64,000 nucleotides of DNA from Streptomyces sp. CB02058 (GCF_001905505.1 NZ_LIPG01000007.1:1-64000), one strand, 5' to 3'. Counted from the first letter of the stretch, positions 50,107 to 59,583 are shown. Notes: generated by a model from the letters alone, not told the origin. A program made the numbers and translations.

Positions 50107-50429
50107 CCATCCACAGGTCCTGACAACCCGGGCCGGGCCGGGTTTCAGCGGGGCAGTCTCGCCTACAAGGCGCAGGCGGCCGGTGGTGTCGTAGCGGCCC
50201 AGAAGCAGGACCTGGGGGCGGTGCAGGGATCCGGTGATGACGCCGATGAGTGCTTCGGTGGTGTTCCTGCGGCGGACCTTGGTCCAGCCGCGCACACCTG
50301 GCCGGTAGCGGCCGGTCAGGCTCTTGACACCACGCCTTCGATGCCGGGGACGTCGGTCCACTCGTATAGCCACTCACCTGCGGTGGCGGGGTCCGTGGTC
50401 GAGGGGCACAGCGTCCACGGCGGCCCGAG
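50107..50429 (-). pseudogene. ATP-dependent DNA ligase, C-terminal relic
   Basis: Two frames join: LGPPWTLCPSTTDPATAGEW, LYEWTDVPGIEGVV, then after one frame change SLTGRYRPGVRGWTKVRRRN, TTEALIGVITGSLHRPQVLL, LGRYDTTGRLRLVG and LKPGPAR. EGVV, the Lys-rich WTKVRRR, and the OB-fold strands belong to the ligase C terminus (LigC type). N terminus, adenylation Lys and start codon are missing. Confidence 0.8.
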
Positions 50430-50625
50430 CCGGTGCTCGGCGACTGCCCGGCGCGAGACTGGCGCCTCCTGTCGCTCCCGCCGCCCACCTCCCGCTGCGG
50501 CGTAGCAGGCTCCAGTCACCACGACCTCTGTGACGACTGTCGCGATGAAGACTTTGTTGTCGACTACGAAGTCGGCTGTGTTGCCCCACACTAGGCCGGG
50601 CTGAACCCGAGGGCCCACAAGCCCG
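50430..50625. other. Intergenic, no gene seen
   Basis: Nothing recognised. It borders the ligase relic and the NIPSNAP stop. Confidence 0.4.
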
Positions 50626-51177
50626 TCACGGCTCCACGGGCCCCAGCCGCAGCAGCCGGACCGGCCACGGGGGCTGCTCGGCTGCCGGTCCGAACCAGAC
50701 CCGGACGTCCTCCCCCGTACGGACGGGCAGGCGGGGGAAATCGTTCTCGGCGTGCTCGGTGCGGTGCAGGGCATGGGCCGTCCCCAGGTGCCGTTCCGCG
50801 TACGCGTCGAAGGCCACCGGGTCGGCGGGGTGGCACACGGACGCGAGCACGTCACCGGATCCAGGTGGCGGCAGGAAGCCCGGGCCGCGCAGCAGCAGGA
50901 CGTCGTCGCTGTCGAGCATGGTGGCGTTGGCCGCGTCGCGATGCGCCGCCCAGACGGGGCCGGAGTAGAAGGTCTCCAGCGCGCGGCGGCGCTGCGCCAT
51001 GCCGGGGAAGGCGCGCAGCCAGACGAAGCGGTCCGGGTCGTCCAGATCACGGAAACGGCCCCCGACGGTGATGCCGGCGGCCTGCTGTCCGGTCACGAAC
51101 TCCCTCTCGAAGAGCGCGATCAAGGTATCCCGGGCCCCGGGACGCAGGGTGTACTGGCGGAGTTCGACGATGCTCAT
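50626..51177 (-). CDS. NIPSNAP-family protein
   Basis: 183 residues, the second gene of a coupled pair: its ATG overlaps the previous stop (TCAT on plus, ATGA on minus). The NIPSNAP signature VELRQYTLRPGARDTLIALF is followed by GRFRDLDDPDRFVWLRAFPG, MAQRRRALETFYSGPVWAAH and RDAANATMLDSDDVLLLR. The fold is a small alpha/beta dimer of the dimeric ferredoxin-like type, role unknown in bacteria. Linked genes (a DUF1579-like protein and a WYL regulator divergent from both) point to an inducible catabolic or detoxification unit. Confidence 0.9.
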   Translation of the reverse strand: MSIVELRQYTLRPGARDTLIALFEREFVTGQQAAGITVGGRFRDLDDPDRFVWLRAFPGMAQRRRALETFYSGPVWAAHRDAANATMLDSDDVLLLRGPGFLPPPGSGDVLASVCHPADPVAFDAYAERHLGTAHALHRTEHAENDFPRLPVRTGEDVRVWFGPAAEQPPWPVRLLRLGPVEP

Positions 51178-51641
51178 CCGGCGTGGTCTCCCGTACGCGT
51201 GAGGTCCATGATCCAGTTGAGTTCCCAGGAGCCGCCGTCGTCGGCGGAGAATTCCTGCTCCCAGCGGGCCGTGTCCGGGCCGAGGCGGTACCAGGTGAAG
51301 TGCACGCGGATCGGCCGGCCATCGTAAATGTCCTCACCGTGGAAGTCTCCCCGGTCACCCGTGAACCCGCCGGTCACCGGCGGATCCAGCCGTCCAGTCC
51401 GGCTGTCGGACCAGTGGATGGCCCATCGCTCGGTCTCGCGGTCGAACAGCCGCAGGGTCACGCCATGGCGGGCAAGGGTGGGGAAGGTGATCTCGTCGAT
51501 GTTGCCGGCACCCCCGATGAGCGGCCGGACCGTCGCGTGCCCGGGGAACTCCTCCCAGGTTCCGGGACCCGGCCCGAGCGGTGTGGTGAGACGGCGGTTG
51601 GCCACGTCCCAGGCGCCGTGCAGGAAGTCGAAGTCGTCCAT
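51174..51641 (-). CDS. DUF1579-like beta-barrel hypothetical
   Basis: 155 residues from ATG 51641. Trp-rich beta strands: DFDFLHGAWDVANRRLTTPL, VTLRLFDRETERWAIHWSDS, HFTWYRLGPDTARWEQEFSA, SWELNWIMDLTR. This is the lipocalin-like pattern seen in DUF1579 and related small-molecule-binding families. It is the first gene of the pair with NIPSNAP and sits 56 bases from the divergent regulator, with an operator in between, so it is probably controlled by it. Function unknown. Confidence 0.8.
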   Translation of the reverse strand: MDDFDFLHGAWDVANRRLTTPLGPGPGTWEEFPGHATVRPLIGGAGNIDEITFPTLARHGVTLRLFDRETERWAIHWSDSRTGRLDPPVTGGFTGDRGDFHGEDIYDGRPIRVHFTWYRLGPDTARWEQEFSADDGGSWELNWIMDLTRTGDHAG

Positions 51642-51662
51642 GCGCCGCAGGCTAGAACCGCT

Positions 51663-51685
51663 CCACTGACATCCTCTGTCAGTGG
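51663..51685. promoter_or_regulatory. Operator between WYL regulator and the NIPSNAP operon
   Basis: CCACTGACA-TCCTC-TGTCAGTGG is a perfect 9-bp inverted repeat in the 56-base divergent gap. It lies 12 bases before the regulator ATG and 21 bases from the other start codon, so binding would cover both promoters. Confidence 0.85.
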
Positions 51686-51697
51686 ATACTGGCCGCC

Positions 51698-52726
51698 ATG
51701 CGCGCGAGCCGTCTGGTCACCCTGCTTCTGCTGCTCCAGAACCGGGGCCGCATGACGGCCCAGCAGCTCGCACAGGAGCTGGAGGTCTCCGTACGGACCG
51801 TCTACCGGGATGTCGAGGCACTGGGATCCGCCGGAATCCCGCTCTACGGGGACGCCGGACACGCGGGCGGCTACCGCCTGGTGGACGGCTACCGGACCCG
51901 GCTCACCGGTCTGACCGCGGACGAGGCGCAGGCCGCGTTCCTCGCCGCACTCCCCGGCGCCGCCGCAGAGCTCGGCCTCGGCGAGGCGCTCGCCACCGCC
52001 CTGCTCAAACTGCGGGCCGCGCTCCCGGCGGAGGTCCGCGACCACGCCGGGCGGATCCGGGAACGCTTCCTGCTCGACGCCCCGGGCTGGTACAACGACG
52101 CCGACCGCACGCCATATCTGGCCGCCGTCGCCTCCGCGGTGTGGGACCGGCGGGCTGTGGTGCTGCGGTACCGGCGCTGGCGCGCGCCGGAGGAGATCGA
52201 ACGGCGGGTGGAACCGTACGGGCTCGTGCTCAAGGCGGGCCGCTGGTACCTGGTCGCCGCCGGCGAGTCCGGGATCCGCACGTACCGCGTCGACCAGATC
52301 CTGGGGCTGGAGTCGCTGGCCGACGAGTTCACCGTCCCGGACGACTTCGACCTGACCCGGCACTGGAACAGTTACCTGACCGGCTACCGGGCCCGGCTCC
52401 ACACGGACGAGGCTCTGGTGCGACTCACCCCGGAGGGCGCCCGGCGCCTCGGCGTCCCGTCCTCCGGCGACGGCTGGACAGAGGCCAGGGTGCCCATCGA
52501 GTCCGTCGACCACGCCCACGGAGCGTTCCTGCGGCTCGGCACCGACATCGAGGTCCTGGCCCCGGCCGAGCTCTGCGACCGTATCGCCGAGACAGTACGT
52601 GCCCTGGCCGCCCGGTACGAAGGGCGATCCCAGCGGGCGACGGCGGACGGCACGGACGGGGAGAGCACGGAGGCGTCGAGGCAGCGCCCTGCTTCGAGCG
52701 CCCCGGAGTCACGTAAGCACGCGTGA
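51698..52726 (+). CDS. YafY-type HTH/WYL-domain transcriptional regulator
   Basis: 342 residues from ATG 51698. DeoR-type HTH (TAQQLAQELEVSVRTVYRDV, residues 19-40), a linker with LYGDAGHAGGYRLVDGY, and a WYL domain (YRRWRAPEEIERRVEPYGLV, KAGRWYLVAAGESGIRTYRV), whose W-Y-L triad is present as RWYLVA. The C-terminal WCX extension ends with SRQRPASSAP. WYL domains bind nucleic acid or a ligand. The regulator is divergent from the NIPSNAP pair with a palindrome in the gap, so it is their most likely controller. Confidence 0.94.
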   Translation: MRASRLVTLLLLLQNRGRMTAQQLAQELEVSVRTVYRDVEALGSAGIPLYGDAGHAGGYRLVDGYRTRLTGLTADEAQAAFLAALPGAAAELGLGEALATALLKLRAALPAEVRDHAGRIRERFLLDAPGWYNDADRTPYLAAVASAVWDRRAVVLRYRRWRAPEEIERRVEPYGLVLKAGRWYLVAAGESGIRTYRVDQILGLESLADEFTVPDDFDLTRHWNSYLTGYRARLHTDEALVRLTPEGARRLGVPSSGDGWTEARVPIESVDHAHGAFLRLGTDIEVLAPAELCDRIAETVRALAARYEGRSQRATADGTDGESTEASRQRPASSAPESRKHA

Positions 52727-52919
52727 ATCCGCTCGTCCCTGCTGCCACGCTCAGCGAGGCTTCTGCCCGTCACGAGGAGCCCCACCGGCGACACCGCACG
52801 CCGGCTCCGGATGGTGTTCCGGTGGGCGGCGACGGCCGAGGCGGCGCTGGGGCAAGGAGGCGTCACGGGATACAGGGGGTCGACCCACGCCGGTCGGCGA
52901 AGGGGCCTATCTTCTTGGC

Positions 52920-53813
52920 ATGGATCACGAGGGAGAATTTCGCCGAGCAGCCCTTGAGCTGGGCATTCCGGACGACGAGATCAGCCGCTTCGACCGGCAC
53001 CTTCGTCTGTCGATCGGGTTGTCCGCGGGTGGCGGCGGCCGTGTGGTCGGGCAGCTCGGCGGGCTGCCCCGGCTTCCGGTGGGCATGAAGTGGCCGTCCG
53101 CCGGGGACATTCCGCTGCCGTTGCTCCTTTCTGTCGACTGCGGGGCGCTGCCGCGCGTCGACGGCTTCGATCTGCCGGGGGACGGGACGCTGCTCTTCTT
53201 CGTGGACCAGGAGAGGGATCACCAGGACAGCTCCGGGAAATACGCCCGCGTCGTATACGTACCCGAAGGCACCGACACCGCGGTCGTGGAAGCCCCCAGC
53301 TCCCGGTGTGTCCGCGAACCTGTCGCGGTCGGCGCCGAAATCGGAGCCGAGCTGCCCCTGTGGCTCCAGGAGCGCGACGAGGACGAGGCCTGGCACGAGT
53401 TCTGGGAAGACCTTGAGTGGGAGGACATGTCGTCCTTCCAGCAGCAGTTGGTCCGGTACATGGAGCATGACCTGCCGCACCTGGACGAACTCCGGGCGCT
53501 TGCCCACGACCTCTGGCCGTCCGGCAGCGGCATCGTCATCGGCGGGTACGCGGATCACGAGGTGATCGCCGGCATCGCGGAACAGACCCTCGCGGGACGT
53601 GAAAAGGCAGGCGAGATCCCGGCCATCCCGATCGCGAAGTGGTCCTCCCGCCTGGAGGAGGAGAGGCACCGGTTGACGAGCGAATGGATCGCGCTCGCCG
53701 GTGAAGCGCGGTCCTATGAGGAGTACCGCACCAGTTTCGTGATCCGCCACGACGACCTGGCCGCCGCGCGAGTGGACAGGGTGCTGTCCGTCACCGGTTT
53801 CGAGGCCCCGTGA
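52920..53813 (+). CDS. DUF1963 (YwqG-like) family protein
   Basis: 297 residues. LSAGGGGRVVGQLGGLPRLP, then GMKWPSAGDIPLPLLLSVDC, ALPRVDGFDLPGDGTLLFFV and LWPSGSGIVIGGYADHEV are the recurrent DUF1963 features (GG...P.LP...WP, LxFLxQIxL, LxFFVD, and HxxGG). The C-terminal helical part ends RVDRVLSVTGFEAP. No signal peptide. The role of the family is not known; these proteins are often located near contact-dependent or immunity loci. Start ATG 52920, without a strong ribosome binding site. Not in an operon. Confidence 0.87.
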   Translation: MDHEGEFRRAALELGIPDDEISRFDRHLRLSIGLSAGGGGRVVGQLGGLPRLPVGMKWPSAGDIPLPLLLSVDCGALPRVDGFDLPGDGTLLFFVDQERDHQDSSGKYARVVYVPEGTDTAVVEAPSSRCVREPVAVGAEIGAELPLWLQERDEDEAWHEFWEDLEWEDMSSFQQQLVRYMEHDLPHLDELRALAHDLWPSGSGIVIGGYADHEVIAGIAEQTLAGREKAGEIPAIPIAKWSSRLEEERHRLTSEWIALAGEARSYEEYRTSFVIRHDDLAAARVDRVLSVTGFEAP

Positions 53814-54297
53814 CCGCGTCCGTCCCATCCCTACGCGCGCAAGGCCCCCGACGGCGGTCGGAGCGGGGCTGACGCAGGCAAGTTTCCAACGACACCGGCT
53901 CGGATGGAGTGGTGCGTTCACGCATGGGTCCTGGAGCAGCCGGGACGCATCGAAGAGGCTCTCGGCCTGCTTCGGGCCGACGCCGACGCGGACGTACGGG
54001 AGGCGGCCGCGCTCCTCATCAGGCACGGTCGTGCAGACGAGGCGATCGACAGCATGCCCGCCATCGCCGATCCGCGTGCAGCCAGCCGTTGGGGTAGCAC
54101 CGCCCCGCGCAAGTCACCTGGCCTCCGCCAACTTGAACACCGCAGGTCACGAATGTGGTGTGACTGGTCCTCGGGGTGGTCACTCCGGTCTTGGGCTGCC
54201 GTCTGGGGTGAGATCGTCCGGCAGGGCGGCCATGCCGATGAGTTCAGCTTCTGCGCACGGTCTACCCGTCGACACGACCGTTCACGAGAGGAGTGCC
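53814..54297. other. Intergenic with a possible TPR-like scrap
   Basis: The plus frame 53904-54085 reads GRIEEALGLLRADADADVRE and AALLIRHGRADEAID, which looks like a worn TPR-type repeat, without other support. The right end contains GAGAGGAG of the next gene. Confidence 0.35.
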
Positions 54298-54666
54298 ATG
54301 TCCACCATCCAGCCAGTGATCCTGACTGCCGACCAGGACGTCCTGCTCGGCTTCTACACGAAGCTGTTCGGCGCCGAGGAGGTCTTCCGGGTACCGGAGG
54401 ACGGGCCGGCCATCTACCGCGGCCTGCGCATCGGGGACACCGACCTCGGGCTGGTGACCAGGACGGACCTGGAGGCCGGGGCGGCACCGCGGATCCTGCT
54501 CAGCATCGGTGTCGACGACGTCGACGAGACGCTCGGCCGCGTGGCGGCTCTGGGCGGCTCGGTCCGCGGCGGCCCCGACGACATGCCGTGGGGACAGCGC
54601 GTCGCCCATATCCAGGACCCCGACGGCAACCCGGTGAACCTCACCCAGCCGATCCTGGCCCAGTGA
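54298..54666 (+). CDS. VOC-family (glyoxalase/dioxygenase-like) protein
   Basis: 122 residues from ATG 54298, directly behind GAGAGGAG. A single vicinal-oxygen-chelate unit pair: PVILTADQDVLLGFYTKLFG, FRVPEDGPAIYRGLRIGDTD, ILLSIGVDDVDETLGRV, and AHIQDPDGNPVNL with the C-terminal Asp/Asn of the fold. The usual first His is not obvious, so it may be a metal-free binding protein for a drug or metabolite instead of an enzyme. No partner gene. Confidence 0.9.
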   Translation: MSTIQPVILTADQDVLLGFYTKLFGAEEVFRVPEDGPAIYRGLRIGDTDLGLVTRTDLEAGAAPRILLSIGVDDVDETLGRVAALGGSVRGGPDDMPWGQRVAHIQDPDGNPVNLTQPILAQ

Positions 54667-55030
54667 CACCGTTCCCCGTGATCCAGGAGCGCGGGCAGAG
54701 GAAGCGGCTTTGCCACTGTGTACCTCTGCGCATAGGCGAGTACGCCGACATCGACCGCTGCGGCGCCCGCGTCTGGGGCCATGCACAAAGAGTCCCCCGG
54801 TCCGATCCCGGCACCGCGATGGGAGGTCACCCGCGATCTGGCCGGAACTCCGGACCAACGCAGCCGGACGAAGGGCTGTGCCGGAACGTCCAGTCGCCCT
54901 TCGGGAGCATGACCAGCAAAGGGCGAGGGGCTTTGCGGGGTGCCGGGCGTGATGTCCATCCGGCTGGCACCCGTTCGGATGGGGCGCACACCGGATGGCT
55001 GGTGGCCCCTGCTGTTTCTAGGCTCGGGCC
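54667..55030. other. Intergenic, no gene seen
   Basis: About 360 bases. No recognisable frame; it should include the promoter of the serine hydrolase gene. Confidence 0.45.
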
Positions 55031-56209
55031 ATGATCTCTCGTCGTTCGTGGTTATCAGCTGCGGTGTTGGCGCTGGCTGTGTCATCACTGCCGTCCTTTG
55101 CGGCTTCGGCCGCGCCACGCCCTTCCTCCGGCACGGCTTGGTCTGTGCAACGTGACGCCGACGCGCTGCGGGACACCGGAGTCACAGGAGTAGCGGTTCG
55201 CCTGGAGACCCCGCGCCTGACAGTCACTGCCCGTTCCGGGGTGGGGGATCTGGTCACTCGCCGCCCGGTTCCGAAGGACAGCTACCTGCGTCTGGGCAGT
55301 ACCACCAAGACGTTCGTCGCCACCGTCATGCTGCAACTGGTGGGCGAAAAACGGGTCTCCCTCGACCAGACGGTGGAGGAGCTGCTGCCCGGGGTCGTGT
55401 CAGGCGCTGGAAACGACGGTCGGGCCGTCACCCTCCGCGACCTGCTGCGGCACACCAGTGGCCTGTCCGATTACATCTATGACGTCTTCCCCGACCCCAG
55501 TACCCGGACCTATTTCGCCAACCGGTGGCGTGCCTATAAACCCGAAGAGCTGGTGGGACTGGCCATGCGCCATGAACCTGCCTTCCCGGCAGGCACCCGC
55601 TGGGCGTACTCCAACACGAATTATGTGCTGGCCGGAATGATCATTGAGAAGATCACAGGCCGCACCTGGGAACAACAGGTCCACGACCGCATCCTGCGCC
55701 CGCTAGGCCTGCAGCACACCGACACCCCCGGCACGTGGCCCTTCCTTCCGTATCCGCATGCGGCCAACTACCAGCAATTCGTCGCGAACGGGCCGATGGT
55801 CGACACCACCATCCCCTACCGTCCCTTCGACAGCGGGGCCGACGGATCCATGACCGGCACGGCCCGAGACCTCAACCGCTTCTTCAGCGCGCTGACAAGT
55901 GGGCAGTTGCTGAAGCCCGCCGAACTCGCCGCCATGCAGGACACTGTGCCGGTGCCGCAGGACAGCGGTCACCCGGAAGGCACCCGGGACGGACTGGGCC
56001 TGTTCTTCACACCCCTGTCCTGCAGTGGCGGCTACCTCGGGCATGGAGGAAGCGGCTTCGGATACGTCGTCCGAGCAGCGACAACCCTCGACGGACAGCG
56101 CACCATCACCGTCTCCGCGCACAGCCGCTCCGCGGACGCGCAGACCGCGGCGCATCAGGAAGCCGCATTGCGCGACCTCATCGACCACGCCCTGTGCCGC
56201 ACCACCTGA
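55031..56209 (+). CDS. Secreted serine hydrolase (beta-lactamase / D-Ala-D-Ala carboxypeptidase class)
   Basis: 392 residues. A signal peptide of about 28 residues (RRSWLSAAVLALAVSS, AASAA) precedes the transpeptidase fold: STTK (Ser90, Lys93), YSN in WAYSNTNYVLAG (second catalytic motif), and HGGSGFGY (the third, KTG-equivalent). LRDLLRHTSGLSDYIYDV and GSMTGTARDLNRFFSALT are typical of this class C-like group. It should act on peptidoglycan stem peptides or similar D-amino-acid substrates outside the cell. A 13-bp hairpin follows at 56273. The gene stands alone. Confidence 0.94.
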   Translation: MISRRSWLSAAVLALAVSSLPSFAASAAPRPSSGTAWSVQRDADALRDTGVTGVAVRLETPRLTVTARSGVGDLVTRRPVPKDSYLRLGSTTKTFVATVMLQLVGEKRVSLDQTVEELLPGVVSGAGNDGRAVTLRDLLRHTSGLSDYIYDVFPDPSTRTYFANRWRAYKPEELVGLAMRHEPAFPAGTRWAYSNTNYVLAGMIIEKITGRTWEQQVHDRILRPLGLQHTDTPGTWPFLPYPHAANYQQFVANGPMVDTTIPYRPFDSGADGSMTGTARDLNRFFSALTSGQLLKPAELAAMQDTVPVPQDSGHPEGTRDGLGLFFTPLSCSGGYLGHGGSGFGYVVRAATTLDGQRTITVSAHSRSADAQTAAHQEAALRDLIDHALCRTT

Positions 56210-56272
56210 ACCCAACGGCCGACGCCTCGCCCGGATGAAATCCGTTGGTGCACACCGCCCACCCGACGGGAT

Positions 56273-56316
56273 CATGAACGGCCGCCGCCCCCACGCCCGG
56301 ACCGCGGCCGTTCATG
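56273..56316 (+). terminator. 13-bp perfect inverted repeat after the serine hydrolase
   Basis: CATGAACGGCCGC pairs with GCGGCCGTTCATG (56304-56316) around an 18-base loop, 63 bases past the stop codon. A factor-independent terminator is likely; it could also bind a regulator of the next gene. Confidence 0.6.
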
Positions 56317-56338
56317 CACCGCCCCGGGAGGGACCTGT

Positions 56339-57935
56339 ATGCGCCTTGCACCGACAGTCCGACGCGTATTCGGTGACGGCCCGTTCGCCGGGATCGGAGA
56401 ACCTGCACTGGCCGTCGTCGACGAGGGCTCGCGGATGGTCGCTGTGGGTGGAGACCTGGGACATGTCCAGTGGAGCGGCAGCGGGACCGCGGACTTCGGA
56501 TGGACGGGGCACCGGATCGGGGTCCATGAGCGGGACGGGCTGCGCTGCCGGCACCTGGTGCGGTCCTGGTTTCCCGTTCGGTCTCTCGCCTTTCACCCCG
56601 TGCTGCCCCTGTTGGCCGTTGGTACGGGACGCTACGACGGCGGCTACTCCTTCGAAGGCGAACTGCTGCTGATCCACCTGGACTCCGGCGATGTCGTGTC
56701 CGCTCTGGAGTACCCGCGAGAGGTCCTCGGCGTGGAATGGCGCAGCGAGACGGCGCTTCGTCTGCTGCTTGCCCCGTGCGATGACTGGGAGAACCCTCAG
56801 GCACACGAGCAGGGGCACGCGGTCGTTGTCGATCGTGCGGACTGGGGTGCCGTCGCGCAGGGGTCGATCGGCGCCCAGGAGCTGGCTGCTCCCGCGGAAG
56901 CGGTCGTCCATCCGGATCACAGCGCTGAGGCCCGCCGGATCCTCTCGGACCTCGCGGCTTCGGCCGGTCGGCAGTGGTCCGTACGCCGACGGGTGTGGGC
57001 TGTCGAAGCGATGGAGGACGGCCGTGTGCTTGCCGCTCTGGACGGAGTGCTGGCGGAGTCCTGGCATCCGTCGGGAGACCTGGAGTGGGCGGTCGAGGAC
57101 GAGGAAGGCGGCCGACAGCTGGTTCTGGCTTCCGACGGCACATCGGTCTGGACGAACGCCGAACGCCGAACGCCATGGTCGCCGCAAGGGGAGAAGCTGG
57201 GAGCCGTCCCCATCTCGGGTGGTCCGAATCGCTGTCGACACGGGGCAGGTGCTGGAGACCCTCAGCCCGGATGGGCCTGCGGTACTCGTCGCAGGCGGCC
57301 GGGGAACGATCCTCAGGCTGGCGAACGGTCACCGCAAGCGTCCCCAACGGCTGCTGATGTTCGGGCTCGACGGTCCGGTGAACGGTCCGGAGGCCGGCGC
57401 TTTCGACCTGATCAATCACTCGTTCCCCGTCCGTCACGCGAGTCGCCCGTACGTCCTGATCGGCACGGACCCGGCAGAGCCGCACACGGAAAAGTGGGTC
57501 ACCGCCGTGAGCGCCGACGGGACGTTGCGGCAGCTCTTCGCGCACTCCTGGGTGCCGGCGGAGCATCATTTCGGCGGGCCTGCGGTCGAGATCGGGCGGT
57601 CCCCGGTCCATGCCGGCTCCGTCCACCGCGGTCAGGAGCTCCAACCCGGTGGCGCCTACGTCGTGCGCCGTTCCCTGAACGGCTCGGTGCAGTGGCAGCA
57701 CCGTGCTGATCATCCCGTCACCGCCCTCGAAACCGACGGGGACACCGTCTACGTGGCCTGCAACTCCGGGTCCCTGACGGCACTGGACGCCGAGAGCGGC
57801 GCGGTGCGATGGGATACCGAGCTGCAGGTCGAAGGAGCACCGACCACCGCACTGTCCCTGGCTGTCACGCCCCACGGGCACCTGCTCGTCGGGACCGTCG
57901 ACGGCCGGATCCTGGAGTGCACCCTTCAGCTGTGA
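56339..57935 (+). pseudogene. WD40/PQQ-type beta-propeller protein gene with one frameshift
   Basis: Starts at ATG 56339 behind GGGAGG. The first frame holds propeller blades (AVVDEGSRMVAVGGDLGHVQ, VRSLAFHPVLPLLAVGTG, LLLIHLDSGDVVSALEYP) up to LGAVPISGG at about 57220. From there another frame carries on: IAVDTGQVLETLSPDG, KWVTAVSADGTLRQLFAHSW, VQWQHRADHPVTALETDGDT, VYVACNSGSLTALDAESGAV, LLVGTVDGRILECTLQL. The total is 1,597 bases, one more than a multiple of three. The reconstructed protein has about 530 residues, with no signal peptide. Both halves are otherwise well preserved. Confidence 0.8.
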
Positions 57936-58192
57936 CCCGGTGAGAGGGGCCTGTATGACGGACCGCTCACCGAACTCCCCAGCGCGGTGTGCTGGACGCC
58001 TCCAGCCGGACATCGGGGTGTAGCGGACAGACCCATTCCTGACAGACCCAGCCCCCCCACGGCCTTCGTACTGGTCAAGTACCTCTTGGCCGGAGCACAG
58101 GATCAGACGAAGGCCGTGTTCGCGTCCCCGGAATCCTCGTACGAGCGATCACGTTCAGGACATCGTTGGAGGTCAGAAGCGAAGATGCGGTC
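57936..58192. other. Intergenic between two convergent genes
   Basis: No gene seen; a 257-base gap between the propeller gene and the end of the NmrA-type gene. Confidence 0.4.
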
Positions 58193-59032
58193 TCAGCGGA
58201 AGGCGGCACCATTCTCCGACGCCCATTGCTGGAACGATCTGGCCGCGAACCCGGTGACCTGCGCGACGGTGTCTCGCACTCTCAGCAGTTCGTCATTGAT
58301 GTCCCCGCCCATCAAGTCGAGGACGGCATCCGCTGTCTCGTCGCCCATGAAGGAAGCCATCTGCCGGTGGGCCGCCTCCCGGCCGATCTCGATGAAGGCC
58401 ACCTCACGCCCCAGTGCGGCAGCGATGGCCGCGGCCTGCCGTCGGGCCGTGACGCACTCGGGCCCGGTCAATGCATACGTCTGCCCCTGGTGGCCCGGCT
58501 CGGTGAGCGCTGCACGGGCCACCGCCGCGATGTCTGCGGGGTGGATGGTCGGGAGGCCGATATCCGCATACGGCGCTCGGACCACGCCCTGATCCCTGAC
58601 CGACTGCACCCACCACAGGGCGTTCGAGGCGAACTGCGTCGGCCGCAGTATGGTCCAGGCCATGCCGCTGTCCCTGAGCAAACGCTCAACAGCCAGGTTG
58701 GCGCCGGCCGCGGGAAGGTGCGGATGAGTCTGCACCGTGATCGACGACACGAGCACCACGTGCTCCACGCCCGCCTGCCGGGCAGATGCCAGGACCTCCG
58801 CTTCCGCACCCATGCCCGACAACAGGAACAGGGAGCGCGCTCCCTCCAGCGCGGCCTTCAGGGAATCCGCCCGCGCGAGATCGCCTTCAGCCCATTCGAC
58901 CCCTTCAGCGAACGAGGCCTGTCCCGCATCACGGGTCAGCCCTCGCACAGGTGCGGCACCCGCCAGGCGCAACTCCCCCAGCAGAGCACTTCCGATGTTC
59001 CCGGTCGCGCCGGTCACAAGGATCATCGCCAT
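58193..59032 (-). CDS. NmrA-like NAD(P)-binding reductase
   Basis: 279 residues from ATG 59032 with AGGAAGAG upstream. Rossmann start MILVTGATGNIGSALLGEL (GATGNIG), then ARSLFLLSGM, HVVLVSSITV and WTILRPTQFASNAL of the atypical SDR (NmrA/QOR2) type. Substrate-side motifs are GLPTIHPADIAAVARAAL and YALTGPECVTARRQAAAI. The active-site Tyr-Lys pair is not kept, so it may be a redox sensor or a quinone reductase. It is divergent from the STAS gene, with a spacing of 230 bases. Confidence 0.92.
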   Translation of the reverse strand: MAMILVTGATGNIGSALLGELRLAGAAPVRGLTRDAGQASFAEGVEWAEGDLARADSLKAALEGARSLFLLSGMGAEAEVLASARQAGVEHVVLVSSITVQTHPHLPAAGANLAVERLLRDSGMAWTILRPTQFASNALWWVQSVRDQGVVRAPYADIGLPTIHPADIAAVARAALTEPGHQGQTYALTGPECVTARRQAAAIAAALGREVAFIEIGREAAHRQMASFMGDETADAVLDLMGGDINDELLRVRDTVAQVTGFAARSFQQWASENGAAFR

Positions 59033-59262
59033 CTCTTCCTGTCATCAGCCGGTGATCGCGTTCACGAAACGCTAGAACCTCAACTTCGCTTGAGGTCAAG
59101 GCGCCCACCCCGTGCCTCAGGCTGAATGAGGCGAGCCCGGCACCGGCACCCCTGGCAACCCGAGCCAACCTCAGGCCACCGCCTCCCGGTGGGGCAGGTC
59201 GACTGGGAACTGACCCGTGACCCACCGGAATGCCGTGCTGCCCGGTGAGGAACAATTGCCGG

Positions 59263-59583
59263 ATGACAACTGATGCCTCCCACAGACCTGACCCCGCGCG
59301 CACGGCCGTGATCACCCCCACCGGAGAATTCGACATGGTCTCCCTCGTGCCGTTGGAGGCGGAGATCGAGAGGGCACTCACCCAGCACGACAGCATCGTG
59401 CTGGACGCCAGCGGCATCACCTTCGGCGACTCCATGTTCATCAGGCTGGTCATGACCACCCATCACCGCACCGACCTGCGCATCGCCGCCCCCTCCCCTG
59501 TCGTCACCCGGCTCTTCGGCCTGATCGGCGCGGACAGCGTCCTGCGCATCTACCCCACCCTCGAAGACGCCCTGAACGCATAA
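59263..59583 (+). CDS. STAS-domain anti-sigma-factor antagonist
   Basis: 106 residues. Core: AVITPTGEFDMVSLVPLEAE, IERALTQHDSIVLDASGITF, GDSMFIRLVMTTHHR, LFGLIGADSVLRIYPTLEDA. The phosphorylatable Ser sits in DASGITFGDSMF (D-S turn). It would bind and free sigma factors by partner switching with an HATPase-type anti-sigma factor; such a kinase is not adjacent (an HATPase-like protein lies at 1.5 kb). Start ATG 59263 behind a modest GAGGAA 16 bases upstream. Confidence 0.9.
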   Translation: MTTDASHRPDPARTAVITPTGEFDMVSLVPLEAEIERALTQHDSIVLDASGITFGDSMFIRLVMTTHHRTDLRIAAPSPVVTRLFGLIGADSVLRIYPTLEDALNA

